Shown here: positions 47,376 to 59,520 of the stretch, piece by piece
Position numbering within the stretch: position 1 is the stretch's first letter
Layout: the number at the start of each line of letters is the position of its first letter
Assembly: GCA_023678885.1 (NCBI GenBank)
Contig: CM042966.1
Span: 27,170,028-27,234,027, forward strand
Length of the DNA stretch: 64,000 bases
Source: Pogostemon cablin
Taxonomy: Eukaryota; Streptophyta; Magnoliopsida; Lamiales; Lamiaceae
Reading direction: 5' to 3'
Program-made: the position numbers and the translations under genes
The notes under the pieces: model-generated
Database searches by the model: none
Told to the model about the DNA's origin: nothing
Seen by the model: the letters and a program-made list of their open reading frames with translations, nothing else

Positions 47376-48112
47376 CATTCCTTATGGAAGCGCGCGATAC
47401 ACGAAATCATTAATTTTTTTGGTTTTATAGTAAAATTATTTATTTTAATATAAATAAATTGAATATGATTAATTTTATTGTACAAAACATGTATTTGATA
47501 CTTTTATCCTATCGAGTAAATTAAATTATGTATAGATTAAAATTTGTGTGTCATCAAATCCTGCATTTATCTTAAATTGTACGTACTAAATGTTATACCT
47601 TTTTATATAAGAACTTGTACCGTTTATTTTTTTTAAAAAAAAATTACTCCCCTTTGTTACTAAATATTATACCCTTTTATATAAGAACGTGTATATTCTA
47701 TTTTCTTGAATTTTTTTAATTAAAGAATATATTTAAATTTTAGAGATATTATCAATTTCAATCTTGTTGGATCCTCTTTTGACTTTTCTTTTCATTGACA
47801 TTTATGTTAATTTTAGTCCCATAAGTTTTTTAGTCTATAAATTTAGGGTATACTTTTGAAAAATGATTGAAATTAAAAAATTAAAAAGTTTCAGGATTAA
47901 ATTTGAAAAGGTAAATACTTTTATGACATATTTTTTTCTCTAAAGTATACAATAAGTAATTTTTTAAGAATTCGAATATTTAAATAACATTTTAAAAATT
48001 TTAGATAATTTATTGAATTTTTGAACAATATAAAAAAAATAGATCTAGAATATACCTAAAGTAATAAAATATATAGTTTTAACTTTAAATTTATAAAGAT
48101 TACAGAAAAACA
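47376..48112. other. Unassigned AT-rich sequence
   Basis: No gene. It begins where copy B departs from copy A. Contains two diverged copies of TATACCYTTTTATATAAGAAC (about 47597 and 47668). Confidence 0.4.
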
Positions 48113-48375
48113 TACTCCCTCCGTCCCATAGAAGTCGGTATAATTTTTTTTGGGCACGGAGATTAAAGAGTATAATAATTTAATGTAAAGTGAAGTAAAG
48201 TGAGAGAAATAATATTTAATGTGTAGTGGATAGTTGTATTAGAGGTGATATGTGGGGTCCATGAGAATAGATTAATTGTTTTTGTGTGGGTCTCTGTATT
48301 AAAAAGGAAATGTGTCAACTTTAGTGGGACAAACCAAAAAGAAAAGTGTGTCAATTTCCATGGGACGGAGGGAGT
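48113..48375. mobile_element. Stowaway-type MITE
   Basis: TACTCCCTCCGTCCCATAGA and CCATGGGACGGAGGGAGT. Close to the copy at 30835-31094. Confidence 0.9.
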
Positions 48376-49870
48376 TCCATTTTAATAGTGGAGTACGAAA
48401 TTGATAAATTGGTTTAATACATTAATTTTCTAATTTGCTTTGAAAAACAAAATAGTCGACAACCAATAAATATTAATTAAGGAAAAAAAACTAAACAAAA
48501 TATTATTATTTCATTTCTTTTTTTCATTCTGAAATGAAAGAAATACAAAGAATTACAAAATATCCAGTACAATGACTATACAACAAAAATACATTAAGGG
48601 TGTCCTATAACACGAAAATCACAAATTTATTGACAACAGTATATACCAGGTGTAATAACCAGAGTGACAAATAAACCAACAAACTGTCGCCCAAGCATAA
48701 TGTGTTGAAAGGTTTCCAAGACTAAATAATCACACCAACCATTGCAATCCATGAATTATCCTAAGATAATATTAATAGCAATCAAATAGCTTATAAGAAA
48801 GCTGCAAAGCATAAGAAAGCGGTATTCTCATTCACTTACTTCCAGCGCAAAAAGTAAAATTGTAATAGGAAAAGAATTAAAAAACAAAATTCATAGATGA
48901 CGCAATCAAATAAAACGACACTCTAATATAAGTACTTCCAAAGCAAAAGATCAAATTCTAATAAGAAAAAAATTTAAAAAGAAAAATCAATCATACAGTT
49001 CCAACTCAAAGAAATCTTTTCAACTTAAGAAGTATAGGTGTACTTAATTACTTGATGAATGTCTGCAATTACAACACACCAGAGCTGACATTTGGATATA
49101 AATCGGAGTCAGTTACAGCGGCGATTGCCACTGCAAGACATATGAATCTCCGATTCCGCGATGGCCGCTGGTCTGGGCAAACTTTTTCCATGATCACGAT
49201 TTTCTGGCAATAATTATCACTTTTCTCTTATTAAACATCATTGCATCTTAGAAATGATACATTGCAAAGATTATATTGTAAGGATGTATGGATCAAAGAA
49301 ACCACCAAGATACATGGTACATATTCACCAAAGCAAGTACCAAACATATAATTAATTTAAAGAAATACATTAATACATGCTCTTGTTACATTACTAAACA
49401 AATTATTTTTGTAATGATGTGTAAAGAACTCAACTTTTTGATTGAGACGGGAATATAAGACAAATCTCAAGTATGAATCCTGATATAGTGAAAAGTACTG
49501 ATTAGAAATTTGAGTATTTCAGAAAGACACAAAGTAAAATAGACATAAATATTACTCCACACAAAGTAAGTATGTAATAAATTAACAAAGATATTAAAAG
49601 AGATACGAAACATACCAGCAAAGGAAAGCAATACACTCCGAACGAAATATTAGCGCTGCAAGGAGAGGAAATTGTTATAAACAACTAATTTACAATAACA
49701 TAAACACATGAAATGGACAACTCATTTATTAAAGATACTAAAGAGAGCGACCATACAAACTAAATAACATAAACGCATGAAAATGAGAATGTTAAGTTCC
49801 ATTTCGTCTTCTTCTTCTTGACCGTGGTCAGAATCTAAAAGTCCAATAAAAATAAATAAATTAATTAATT
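48376..49870. other. Unassigned sequence with possible minus-strand exon remnants
   Basis: No continuous frame. On the minus strand, 49098-49190 reads RDHGKSLPRPAAIAESEIHM and more before a stop, and 49610-49660 is bounded by TTGCAG and GTATG. With 56100-56345 these may be pieces of one minus-strand gene interrupted by the Copia element. Family not recognised. Confidence 0.3.
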
Positions 49871-50126
49871 TGTTGGGCCCATTGGGTATTTGGCCCAAAT
49901 GCTGGTCTTCTTCTCTCAAAGTATTGGGCCAAGTGTGTCTTGGCCCATAGCCTTACACTTTTGGTCCCATTTAATCACCCATTTGTGACTCTTACGGGTA
50001 GAACGTGGATTTGAATTCTTGTGTGAATTCAACGTGAATCTGAGCACTGTGGAGTTCTTCCCTCGACCACCTTCTTCGGCGTAGACGACAAACACGGACG
50101 ACGATGACGACCGCATCCGCCTAACA
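49871..50126 (+). repeat. 5' LTR of the Copia element
   Basis: 256 bp, TGTTGGGCCC to CCTAACA. Confidence 0.93.
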
Positions 50127-51556
50127 GTGGTATCAGAGTGTGTTTCGTCCTTCCGTCTCCCGAAGCTGCTGACCGTCAGCCGCCGGTGGGAGATCGCCGC
50201 CGCAGGATTTCTGTCGCCTGATCTGCAGCAACGCGCCGCTGTCGTCCGCCCTCAGACCTCGCCGTTCGGACAGCTGCCGCCGCTCGCCTCCGGTGGGAGA
50301 GAGGAACGCGCTGCCGCCGTCGCTGGTTCTGTCCGCCTGGAGCGCGCTGAGCTCCTCCGCCAGCCTCCGTTCATGACCGCAACTAGGGTTCCGCCTAGAG
50401 CAGCCACCGTCCACCGCGAAGCAGCCCACCGCCGCCGCCGGGATCTGGTCAAGCAGCTGACCACGCCGCGCGGCCGCTAGGGTACCGCCGAACGGAATAC
50501 CGGACAGCTGCCGCCGCTCGCCTCCGGATCCGCCTGAATCGCGACCTGAAGGGACGTGACGTCACTCGCCACCGGTCAGATTGGAATCGCTGTACGCCGC
50601 CAAGCTGTCCGCCGGGATGGCGAAGCCGTGCCGCCGCCGATCTGCTCCGCCTAGTCAGATCGCGCCTCCGCTCGTCAGATCGGTGCCAGCCGCTACCTGC
50701 CCGCCGCCGCCTCTGCCCAGATCTCGACCGCGACTGCTCGCCGTCGCTAGGGCTCCGCTGCCGGAATCGCGAGCTGTCCGATTCTGTCCAGTCACCCGCC
50801 GCCTCTGACCGACTACCGCTGCGACACCACTGCTGACCGTCCAGCCTGCCACCACCACCGGCTGTTATAGCCCGCATGCTGCCGCTGACCTCCGGCCACC
50901 GCCGCCGTTGACCGCCGGAGTTGATCGCCGGAGTTAGGGTTCCGGTCAGATTCGGCTCTCCATTTTGTGGAAGTGAAGTGTCTCTCCTCTCATTTTATAT
51001 TGTTCAAAAAATTTTCAAATTTGTTTTGTTACTTTTCCGGATAGTTCTTTTCTGAAAATTTTCAGATTGTGCCTCTACTAAACCCCAATGTTTCTCACTT
51101 TGTGTGTAGGTTGAAACTTGGAGTGGAGGCTGCCCCATTCGTGTTTGCTACGTGAACAAGACTACGAGGGATCCGCCCCCGTTAAGTAACGGGCTGGTGG
51201 CTCGTAGAGGTGGTACGGTATTCTCGTCGGAGACACCGCTCTAGTGAAATAACTTGAGCCTTTCTTATTTATTTTTCTTGTCTGATGCCCTGAGGCGGCT
51301 GACCCTCTTATTTGCTCTTGTGTGATGCCCTGAGGCGGCTGGTCCTCTTATTACTGTTCTTGTTTGTTTCTTTTGTGAAACTGTCATCTTAGTCTTTCAA
51401 TTTCCGCTGCTGAAAATCTGTCCTTGTGTGTTATACTGCTCCATTTCTCGCTTCGTATGTGATTAGAGTAGTGCCAACCTGGTGTGTGACAGATTGTTGC
51501 TTTGTAATTCTGTATTTTCTCCGTTCAAAGTGTGTTCTACTCAACTTTAAATACCC
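50127..51556 (+). other. Long leader of the Copia element with a GC-rich block
   Basis: 1.4 kb between primer site and gag. 50150-50960 is strongly GC-rich (CCGCCGCC-type runs) with overlapping ORFs on both strands, as expected from composition alone. A phrase starting ACAGCTGCCGCCGCTCGCCT occurs at about 50270 and 50504, so part is internally duplicated. From 51000 the sequence becomes T-rich; GATGCCCTGAGGCGGCTG is repeated at about 51283 and 51328. No known protein is encoded. Confidence 0.6.
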
Positions 51557-52432
51557 ATGGCTTCGTCTTCGTTTGAACAAGCACCGTTTGATGGTAAGTG
51601 AGACTTCAATATCTAGAAACAGAAAATGAAGTGCATACTCATTCAACAAAGGGTATTCAAAGCTGTAGATCACTCGTATGATAAGGATGATACACCTGCT
51701 AAAAAGGCTGAGATAAATGAGCTTGCTTTGTCTGCGATTATCTTGAATCTTTCTGATCCTGTGCTTAGAAAAGTTGGTGTGCATGAGTCCGCAAAAGTTT
51801 TGTGGGAAACGTTGGATAAGCTGTATACTGAAACATCTTTGCCTAGTAAAATGTTTCTTCTGTTAAAATTCTTTCATTTTAAACTTGATTTAAACAAAGA
51901 TGTTGAAGAAAATTTGGATGTGTTCACGAAGTTGATTCAAGATATTAAGCTAACTGGTGACAAGCATATTGATGTATACACTCCTATTGTGCTTTTAAAT
52001 CCTATACCTGATTCTTACAATGATGTCAAGTCTGCTATAAAGTATGGTCGTGATGACGTTACTCTTGATATTGTGATGAATGCCTTAAAAAGCAAAGAAC
52101 ATGATTTAAAACAAAATGGGGGTGTTAAGAATTCTGGGGAGGTTATGCATGTTAAGGGGAAACCTAACAATCGTAACAAGAACAAGAATAAGAACAAGGA
52201 CAAAAATTCTGATGTGAAATCCCAGAATAATCAGAATGGGGATAAGAAAAAGAAGAAATGCTTTAATTGCCATGAAAGGGGACATTTTGCAAACAAGTGT
52301 CCTCATCCTAAGAGGAATAATTCTAATGATCATGCTAATGTTGCCTCTGAATCTGTGAATTATGGTGATATGTTTGCTATTTCTGATAGTTGTGTGAATT
52401 TTGTGCATTCATCTCTGTGTGATAGTGAATAG
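51557..52432 (+). pseudogene. Copia gag with zinc knuckle
   Basis: The ATG at 51557 opens MASSSFEQAPFDG. Stops follow (TGA near 51599, TAG 51614-51616, the latter where tryptophan is expected), after which a 268-codon frame runs from 51626 to TAG at 52430-52432. It shows the Copia gag pattern (VLWETLDKLYTETSLPSKMF, LDVFTKLIQDIKLTG), a lysine- and asparagine-rich linker, and a CCHC zinc knuckle CFNCHERGHFANKC (52260-52301) that binds RNA. Confidence 0.9.
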
Positions 52433-53970
52433 CTTGTGAATTCCGATTGCACATTTCATATGACCCCTTTTAAACATCTTTTCTCTTCATATAAAAATGT
52501 TTCTCATGGATCTGTGTCTATGACTAATGAAAAAAGATGTGATGTGCTTGGTGTTGGTGACATTTGCTTACGTTTTGAAGATGATTCTGTGTTCACTTTG
52601 AAAAATGTGCTACATGTGCCTGATTTGTGTAACAACTTGATTTCTTGTGCTGCACTTGAAGATGAGGGGCTTGAGGGTAAATGGGGAAAGAGTTGCATGT
52701 CTATTGTAAAGGGTTATGTGCCCATCTTTAATGCTGAAAAAAGGAATAACCTGTATGTTTGTTGTGTTAAATCTGTTGTTATGTCTGCTAACGCTATTAA
52801 AGAGGATAAAACAAATATTTAGCATGGTAGGTTAAGTCACATGAGTGGAAAAGGTCTTGAAATATTGCATAAAACTGGTTCTTTTGGTAATGATAAGCTT
52901 ACATGCATTCCTTTCTGTGATTCTTGTGTGCAAGGCAAACATGCGAAGGTGAATTCCCTGTTTCCCCGTACCCTAAGACTTCTTCGTGTTGTGATATACT
53001 TAAGTACCTGCATGCTGATGTGTGGGGGCCTTCTAGTGAGCCAACTCAATGTGGGAATGTGTATTTTCTGTCCATTATTGATGATTTTTCAAGAAAAGTG
53101 TGGGTGATTTTGCTTAAAAACAAATCTGATATTTTTGAAAAGTTCAAAAATTGGAAAACTTTGATTGAAAATCAAATGGGTAAAAAGATTAAGTATCTTA
53201 GAACTGATAATGGATTGGAATTTTGCAATAATGTCATGGATGATTTATGTGTCAAATCTGGAATTGTGAGACATAAGTCTGCTCCTTACACTCCCCAACA
53301 GAATGGGGTTGCTGAGAGGATGAATAGGACTTTGTTAGAAAGGGTGAGGAGCATGTTGGTGTCTTCTGGACTTTCTAAAAAGTTTTGGGGTGAGGCGCTT
53401 ATCACCACAACATTTTTAATAAATAAATCCCCCTCTGTGCCTTTAAAGGGTAAGTGTCCTGACTATGTATTTTTTGGTAAAAGTATTGATTATTCTGTGC
53501 TACGTGTATTTGGTTGTGCTGCGTTTGTGCGTCAGAAACATGACAAATTGGATCCTAGGAGTAGAAAAAATATTTTTTTTGTTATCCTGAGGGTGTTAAA
53601 GGTTATAGGCTGTGGGATTTTTCTGAATCGGGTTTCAAAATCGTGATTAGTAGGGATGTGATCTTCAATGAATCTGAATTTCCTTGCTTATCTGCTCCTA
53701 TGCCTGATGTTGTGCCTTTACATGATCCTACCACTTCTTCGAGTGAGGTGGAGTTGTCTCCTTTGTTATCTGATGTTGAAAACTTGTCTGACACTGTTGT
53801 TGATCAAGAACTTGTTGCCAATGAACCTGCTATCAATGATGAAAATGTGCATGATATTCCTGAAGATGATGACTATGTGTTGCCTAGGGATAGACCTAAA
53901 AGGAATATTAGGCCACCTGCTAGGTATGATAATTTTCATATTGATACTCATGCTTGTAATGCGTTTTAAA
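52433..53970 (+). pseudogene. Copia protease and integrase, broken
   Basis: The protease begins VNSDCTFHMTP (52438-52470); the usual DSG active site reads NSD, so catalysis is lost. The pre-integrase region starts after TAG 52820-52822 with HGRLSHMSGKGLE, then CDSCVQGKHAK. Integrase motifs are HADVWGP (about 53010-53030), IDDFSRKVWV, RTDNGLEFCN (53200-53230) and NGVAERMNRTLLE (53302-53340), matching the D-D-E core. The C-terminal part has RVFGCAAFVRQKHDKLDPRS, then a frameshift near 53580-53645 into an acidic spacer ending RPKRNIRPPARY. Confidence 0.9.
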
Positions 53971-54023
53971 CTGTTGATAATGAACCTAAGACCTATCAAG
54001 AGGCTTTAAAATCTGACAACTCT

Positions 54024-55525
54024 GTGAAATGGTTAAATGCTATGAAAGATGAAATAAAATCGTTACATGTTAATCATACTTGGACTCTGGTTCCAAAACC
54101 TGCTCATTGCTCTGTTGTTGATTGCAAGTGGCTTTTCAAAGTGAAACATAAGCCTGAAAATGTTAGATTTAAAGCTAGATTGGTAGCAAAAAGTTTTACT
54201 CAAAAGGAAGGGTTGATTATAATGAAATCTTTGCTCCTGTTGTTAAATTCACCACTGTTCGTATAATGCTTGCATTAGTTGCTCATTTTGATTGGGAATT
54301 GAAGCAAATGGATGTCAAAACGGCTTTTCTTAATGGTGATTTGGACAAAAAGATTTTCATGAAACAACCTAAGGGTTTTGTGGACCCCAAAAATCCTGAT
54401 CATATATGTTTTTTGAAGAAATTCTTGTATGGCTTGAAACAATCTCCTAGACAGTGGAATAAGACGTTTGATCAATGCATGACATCGTTGAAGTTTAAGA
54501 GAAGCTTGCATGATAATTGTCTTTACTTCAAGATTGATACTTCTGTTCCTATTTTTCTGCTCATATATGTGGATGATATGCTGATCTTGAATATGTTGAG
54601 CTTGTTCAAAAGAGTCTATGTGATAATTTTGATATGAAAGATCTTGGAGATGCTAAAAGGATTTTTGGTATGAACATTAATAGAGATAGGAAGAACAATG
54701 TTCTCTTTCTTAATCAGATTTCATATGGTGAAAAGATTTTGAGTAAATTCTCTATGATGTCTGCTAAAACTGTGAATGTGCCTTTTGCTGCTCACTTTGT
54801 GTTAAGTAAGGATCAGTCTCCAAAGACTGATTCTAAAATTGCTAAATGGAAAAGGTTCCTTATTCCAATGTCATTGGGTCTGTTGTGTATCTTATGGTTA
54901 GCACTAGACCAGATATTGCATATTCTATTAGTTGCTTGATTAGTTATATGGCTAATCCAGGTGCGCCTCATTGGGAGGCTTTGAAATGGCTCTTGAGATA
55001 CCTCAAAGGCTCCATGGAGGTAAGTTTGCGCTTTTCAAAATCTACAAATGGTGTGAGCCTTGTTAGCTATGTTGATTCCAATTATGCAAATGATAGGGAT
55101 AATAGGAAGTCTACAACTTCTTATGTGTTTACTTTGTGTGGCTCTTGCATAAGTTGGAAGTCTCAGTTACAACATGTGGTTGTTTTATCTACAACTGAAT
55201 ATGAATACGTGGTTATTACTGATGCTTTAAAGGAAGCTATTTGGCTGCAAGGCCTTCTGAATGAAATAGGTTTTCTTGACAATGTGTCACTGTGTTTTCT
55301 GATAGTATGCCTGATATTCAGTTGTGTAAAAATCCTGTTTTCCATGATAGAACCAAGCATATAGATGTTAGGTATCATTTCATTCGTGATATTGTGAAAA
55401 AAAGTATTGTTAACCTGGAAAAGATTGCATCTGAGCTTAATCCTGCTGATATGGGTACTAAATGCTTATCTGTTGAAATATTTAGTTCTTGCATGAGGAC
55501 TTTAAATTTTGACTTTCTTGATTGA
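54024..55525 (+). pseudogene. Copia reverse transcriptase and RNase H, broken
   Basis: Reverse transcriptase: MKDEIKSLHVNHTWTLVPKP, KWLFKVKHKPENVRFKARLV, a frameshift near 54210, QMDVKTAFLNGDLDKKIFMK (54305-54364), LYGLKQSPRQWN and the active-site motif YVDDMLI (54565-54588). Further frameshifts lie near 54590 and 54870. RNase H: VSTRPDIAYSISCLISYMAN (54897-54956), SYVDSNYANDRDNRKSTTSY and STTEYEYVV (55189-55215; usual STTEAEY). It ends with KHIDVRYHFIRDIV and LNPADMGTK, then a stop at 55523-55525. Confidence 0.92.
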
Positions 55526-55814
55526 AGCATGTTGTATGCAGTTCTTTTCGTGGATGTTGTGTCCACTCTTGAGCTTGTGTGCTCCGTTTATTTTGTCCTT
55601 GGGATATTTTAAACATTTTGTGACTGTGTGTCCGTGATCTTTGCTCCGGCTTAGATTTGTGTATCTTTTGTGATACCTTGACTTTGTGTCAAATTTTTGG
55701 ATCTTGCATTTGACTTTGTGTCTTTTCGTTTTGCAGGTGTCCGGGGAAAAGTGCAATGAAGAATTGCCATTTAGTTATACACAAGGGTAGATGATTTGGG
55801 TCAAGGTGGAGATT

Positions 55815-56070
55815 TGTTGGGCCCGTTGGGTATTTGGCCCAAATACTGGTCTTCTTCTCTCAAAGTATTGAGCCAAGTGTGTCTTGGCTCATAGCCTTAC
55901 ACTTTTGGTCTCATTTAATCACCCATTTGTGACCCTTACGGGTAGAACGTGGATTTGAATTCTTGTGTGAATTCAACGAGAATCTGAGCACTGTGGAGTT
56001 CTTCCCTCGACAACCTTCTTCGGCGTAAACGACGAACACGGACGACGATGACGACCGCATCTGCCTAACA
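55815..56070 (+). repeat. 3' LTR of the Copia element
   Basis: 256 bp, TGTTGGGCCC to CCTAACA. Confidence 0.93.
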
Positions 56071-56683
56071 TTAATTAATAATAAGAAAATAGTAAAGATT
56101 TGCAGGACCAACACTCTTCTTTGTCTTTTCTTTTTCAACTACAATATCACCCAAATATCTTGAGCGTGAGTAGCAACCTCGCTTGTATCAACAATCCAAT
56201 CCCCATATCTCCAATTTAAAAAATAAAATAAAATAAACTGCAAAAAATATACACCAAATCGGAGAGAATTAAGGCTTTACCTTTCATGAGATATTCTGAC
56301 CTTCGAAACTTAGAAACTACAGCAATTGAGATCCAAAGAATCCATGGGAGAGAGACGAAAGAACAATGTTGATGGAGAGAAAAACGGTTGGATTGAAATT
56401 AGGGTAAATAGGTAACCATTGTTTTAAATAGCATTTAATTGCAAATTAATTCTCTCGGTCGATTGAAATCTGTGAATGCATAGTGATCCTTTCATTAGAA
56501 AGGAAACTAAGAAAAGCAAGAATAATCTGGAGAAGACACGTAAGAGATTGAAAACATAATTTCAGTTACAGAAAATACGTAAACATAATTTAAATTTTAG
56601 AAAAATAAGGGAATGACACGAAGAGTGAGAAGCCGACCCGTAATGAGGTGAAAACCTTCATTTAGTGTATAAAAGATATAAAA
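56071..56683 (-). other. Possible minus-strand gene remnant and insertion border
   Basis: On the minus strand an ATG at 56344-56342 opens MDSLDLNCCSF then a stop; AAG followed by GTAAAG near 56280 looks like a splice donor. 56185-56110 reads YKRGCYSRSRYLGDIVVEKE and on. No family recognised. The right border, read in reverse, starts TCTTTTATATCTTTTATACAC, which resembles a Helitron 5' end, but no matching 3' end was found near 47376. Confidence 0.3.
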
Positions 56684-57078
56684 GATAATCACTTCTATCT
56701 GGATGGTCCAATCAATAATCCAACCATGTTTAATTTAAAAAAAAATTGATTTTTATGAATTTTAGGTTAATTAATTTATTTGAACAACTATTTTTATAAG
56801 GTTTTTTTTTAATATAAAAACATCAAAACAAATTTTAGCCCACGTTCGTCAACCTACGTCGCTCCACTGAAACCTACACAACCAATGATTCAGCCCACAA
56901 TGTGTCGTTCCACTCAACCCACAATATTGTGGTGATTTGTAGAGTATTGAGGATAAACTCAACCTAAATTCTATTCATTTTTATACCTCTGATCATACAT
57001 CCACACTTACTATTTCCAGTAAACTACTTGGGGGAGGGTTGGTTTGATACTTTTTGAAAGTAGGAATGTAAGTAAAAA

Positions 57079-57347
57079 GAAACAAAAAACTAGTATGGAT
57101 TTCTTGCTACATTTTTGTGTTATATCTCTCTATTACACATGACGTTAGACAAGTGACACGTGCGCAATAGGAAATTCTCAATCTTTCTCCTTAAGGTTGA
57201 TGTTTTCCTTTTAGGGTATAAATTTCGTCCCTCACTTATGTATTATTGATTTGTTTTCAATATATGATGTAACACCAAAATATAATAGGAGATTCAAATT
57301 AGCAAAAACTTGTGTGAGATAGTCTCACAAAATTAATGATATCATAT
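57079..57347. other. Unassigned AT-rich sequence
   Basis: Begins where copy B stops matching copy A. Contains a single CTTGTGTGAGA MITE end near 57307. Confidence 0.35.
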
Positions 57348-57607
57348 ACTCCCTTCATCTCCATTTCATCTTCTCGTTTGCTCCACACATGCATATTAAT
57401 AAAAGTCACCTTTTAATGGTAATTTTGTATTTTTAAGTAATAGAAAACTTTTAAAGTTTGTTATGAATGGAAATAAAATATGAAAATTTTGAAATTAAAG
57501 TGTGTTGTGAGGATGTAGTTAAGTGTCATTTTTTTTACGAAATTATAAAATTGAAATTAAAATGAACTAAAACGAAAGTGAGAAGTTGAAGTTACAAAGA
57601 GAATATA
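57348..57607. mobile_element. Degenerate Stowaway-like MITE
   Basis: Left TACTCCCTTCATCTCCATTT and right GAGAATATA with weak complementarity. Confidence 0.35.
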
Positions 57608-57616
57608 ACTTTTTAT

Positions 57617-57619
<3 letters not shown>

Positions 57620-57674
<55 letters not shown>
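57620..57674. repeat. (AT)n microsatellite
   Basis: About 55 bases of alternating A and T. Confidence 0.95.
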
Positions 57675-57683
<9 letters not shown>

Positions 57684-57988
57684 TCCAATAGTTAGAAAGT
57701 TTTATTGAAAAACAAAAGAAAAGATAAAGAGGGTACAACAATAATAAAAAGGTAGAAAAAGAGACCAAACAGAAAATCTTGAACGAGCCCAAACAGACGA
57801 CCATTATAAAAGTAGTTTGCATGAACTTGTAAGCTAATATGAATCAATAAACTACTAAGTAGATCATCTATAGTTATCTAGTTGACTCTAATTTTTGGAG
57901 GCATTTATGTTCATAAGGATGTACCTATTTGGAGTGAAGTGAAGAGATATGAATTACTACTCTATCGTAGAATTTCTAGTCTGATTAA

Positions 57989-58191
57989 TAGAGCTGTCAA
58001 AATAGGTTAGGTTTATCGAGTCAAATCGCTGTCGCATTTATATAAAAGTGGGTTGGGCTGTAAATTTTACCGCTCGTTTCGAGGCGGGCTTAAACATGTG
58101 TGTTTGAACTTTAGAACTAGTAGACTTTTTGTGATTTAATTTATGATATTTTAATATAATTAGACTTATGTTGTTTTATTTGAAATCTTTA

Positions 58192-58269
<78 letters not shown>

Positions 58270-58593
58270 TGATTTGTGATATTTGTTTATAGTTAATTGT
58301 TATCATTTAGTAATGGGCTATTATGTAGGATTTATATTTATATTTTAATTGTTTGATTGACTTTATAATTTTTTATAAAATTTTACATCATTTTGATATT
58401 TCATTTTTATGTAAATATAATTTTAATAATATTTTTTCTTTAAAAAAAAAAGAGGTTTGAACGCCAATAGCCCACAACCTACCTTTAGATGGGGTGGAAT
58501 TAGCAATTCCCACCACTCGCCTAAACCCGCTAAATGGCAGGTTGAGGTGGGTTTTAGTCTGCCTCACCCCACCAGCTTGTATTGACGGCTCTA
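57989..58593. mobile_element. Inverted-repeat element (TAGAGCTGTCAA ends), possibly hAT-type
   Basis: Ends TAGAGCTGTCAA and TTGACGGCTCTA are inverted repeats with one mismatch. Inside are hydrophilic GGGTTGGG/CCCGC-type phrases at both ends and a long (TA)n run. A clear target duplication was not found. Confidence 0.6.
58194..58265. repeat. (TA)n microsatellite
   Basis: About 70 bases of alternating T and A. Confidence 0.95.
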
Positions 58594-58743
58594 CTAGTAC
58601 TAGTTAAGTACCATATGAACAGATCTGAGAAAACTTCTGCATGACTTCTTCAATATCTTGATAAAGAGAAATATGTCCAACAATGGTTCGAATGTATAGA
58701 ATTATTTTATTTTATCATTATTATTATTATTTTTTCTTCTTAC

Positions 58744-58981
58744 TACTCCCTCCGTCCGCTTCAAAGGTATCGTTTCACTATTCCTGACGTCCGCTTTAAA
58801 GGTATCAATTTCCTCTATTTAGTAAAAAAAGTACACAATATGATCCACCACTTCTCTCTAATACAACTACCCACTTTATCTATAATAATAATACTCCTTA
58901 ATCCACGTGAAAAAGCAAATGAAGATCTTAGAACTGTCCACGTGCATAAAGCAAATGATTACCTTAGAAACTGAGGGAGTA
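58744..58981. mobile_element. Stowaway-type MITE
   Basis: TACTCCCTCCGTCCGCTTCA at the left, GAAACTGAGGGAGTA at the right. Part of the left end (CGTCCGCTTCAAAGGTATC) is repeated within 40 bases. Confidence 0.8.
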
Positions 58982-59520
58982 TATTAGATAATGTCCACAA
59001 ATCTCATAATAATTGAGACGGATCAATTCGCCGAGACTTTTCAACATCAACTCCTTTATTAAATGTGTGAGATTTAATAGTAGGCCCTTTTTTCTTTTTT
59101 TTTTTAATTTTTTGGGAGGATGATCAACATGTGTTTTAGAAGATGTAGCCTGTAAGGAGGATCTGCTACTGCATCCAGACTGTAGCCCACCTTATATAGA
59201 AAATGCAACACTTTAATTTGTTGTATCACAAATAATTTGCATAAAACTTGAATGACTCTTCTTCAATGAAGTAATTTTATTAAAAATTAAATAAATTATT
59301 TATTCTTTTTGTTCCCTATTTATTTTTACCACAAAAAAAAAATACATCAATTTATAAGCTCAAAAGTTATACTATTAATTTTAAAAATATCATTTCCACC
59401 TAACACATATAACATCTACTTTATTTATTAACTAAAAATACCACAATACTTCCAAAAAGTCGATAAAACTAGTAAAAAACAACTTTTCTAACTGTGAAAA
59501 TAACTATGGGACATAGAGAG
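58982..59520. other. Unassigned AT-rich sequence
   Basis: No gene or clear repeat. Confidence 0.35.

Larger units (their letters stand above)
49871..56070 (+). mobile_element. Complete but decayed Copia LTR retrotransposon
   Basis: Two 256-bp LTRs (49871-50126, 55815-56070; about 11 differences), a Met-tRNA primer site (TGGTATCAGAG at 50128-50138), a polypurine tract (CAAGGTGGAGATT to 55814) and gag, protease, integrase, reverse transcriptase and RNase H in Copia order. Flanks are TTAATTAATT on the left and TTAATTAATA on the right, so the target duplication lies in TTAAT-type sequence but is not clean. Stops and frameshifts make it inactive. Confidence 0.93.
35231..57078. repeat. Tandem duplication, copy B (expanded by nested insertions)
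   Basis: Paralogue of 34300-35200 interrupted by at least four large insertions: LINE-2 with nested elements (35388-42483), a Helitron (42729-45979), a block with an organelle-like insert and nested MITEs (about 46102-47344), and a block containing a Copia element (about 47376-56683). Confidence 0.75.

Noticed and set aside
50127..50877. Long overlapping ORFs in the GC-rich leader
   Set aside because: High GC lowers stop frequency in all frames; composition is arginine/proline/alanine on both strands without domains.
57620..58265. Long (TA)n runs as a possible regulatory or origin element
   Set aside because: Ordinary microsatellites, one of them inside a small transposon.
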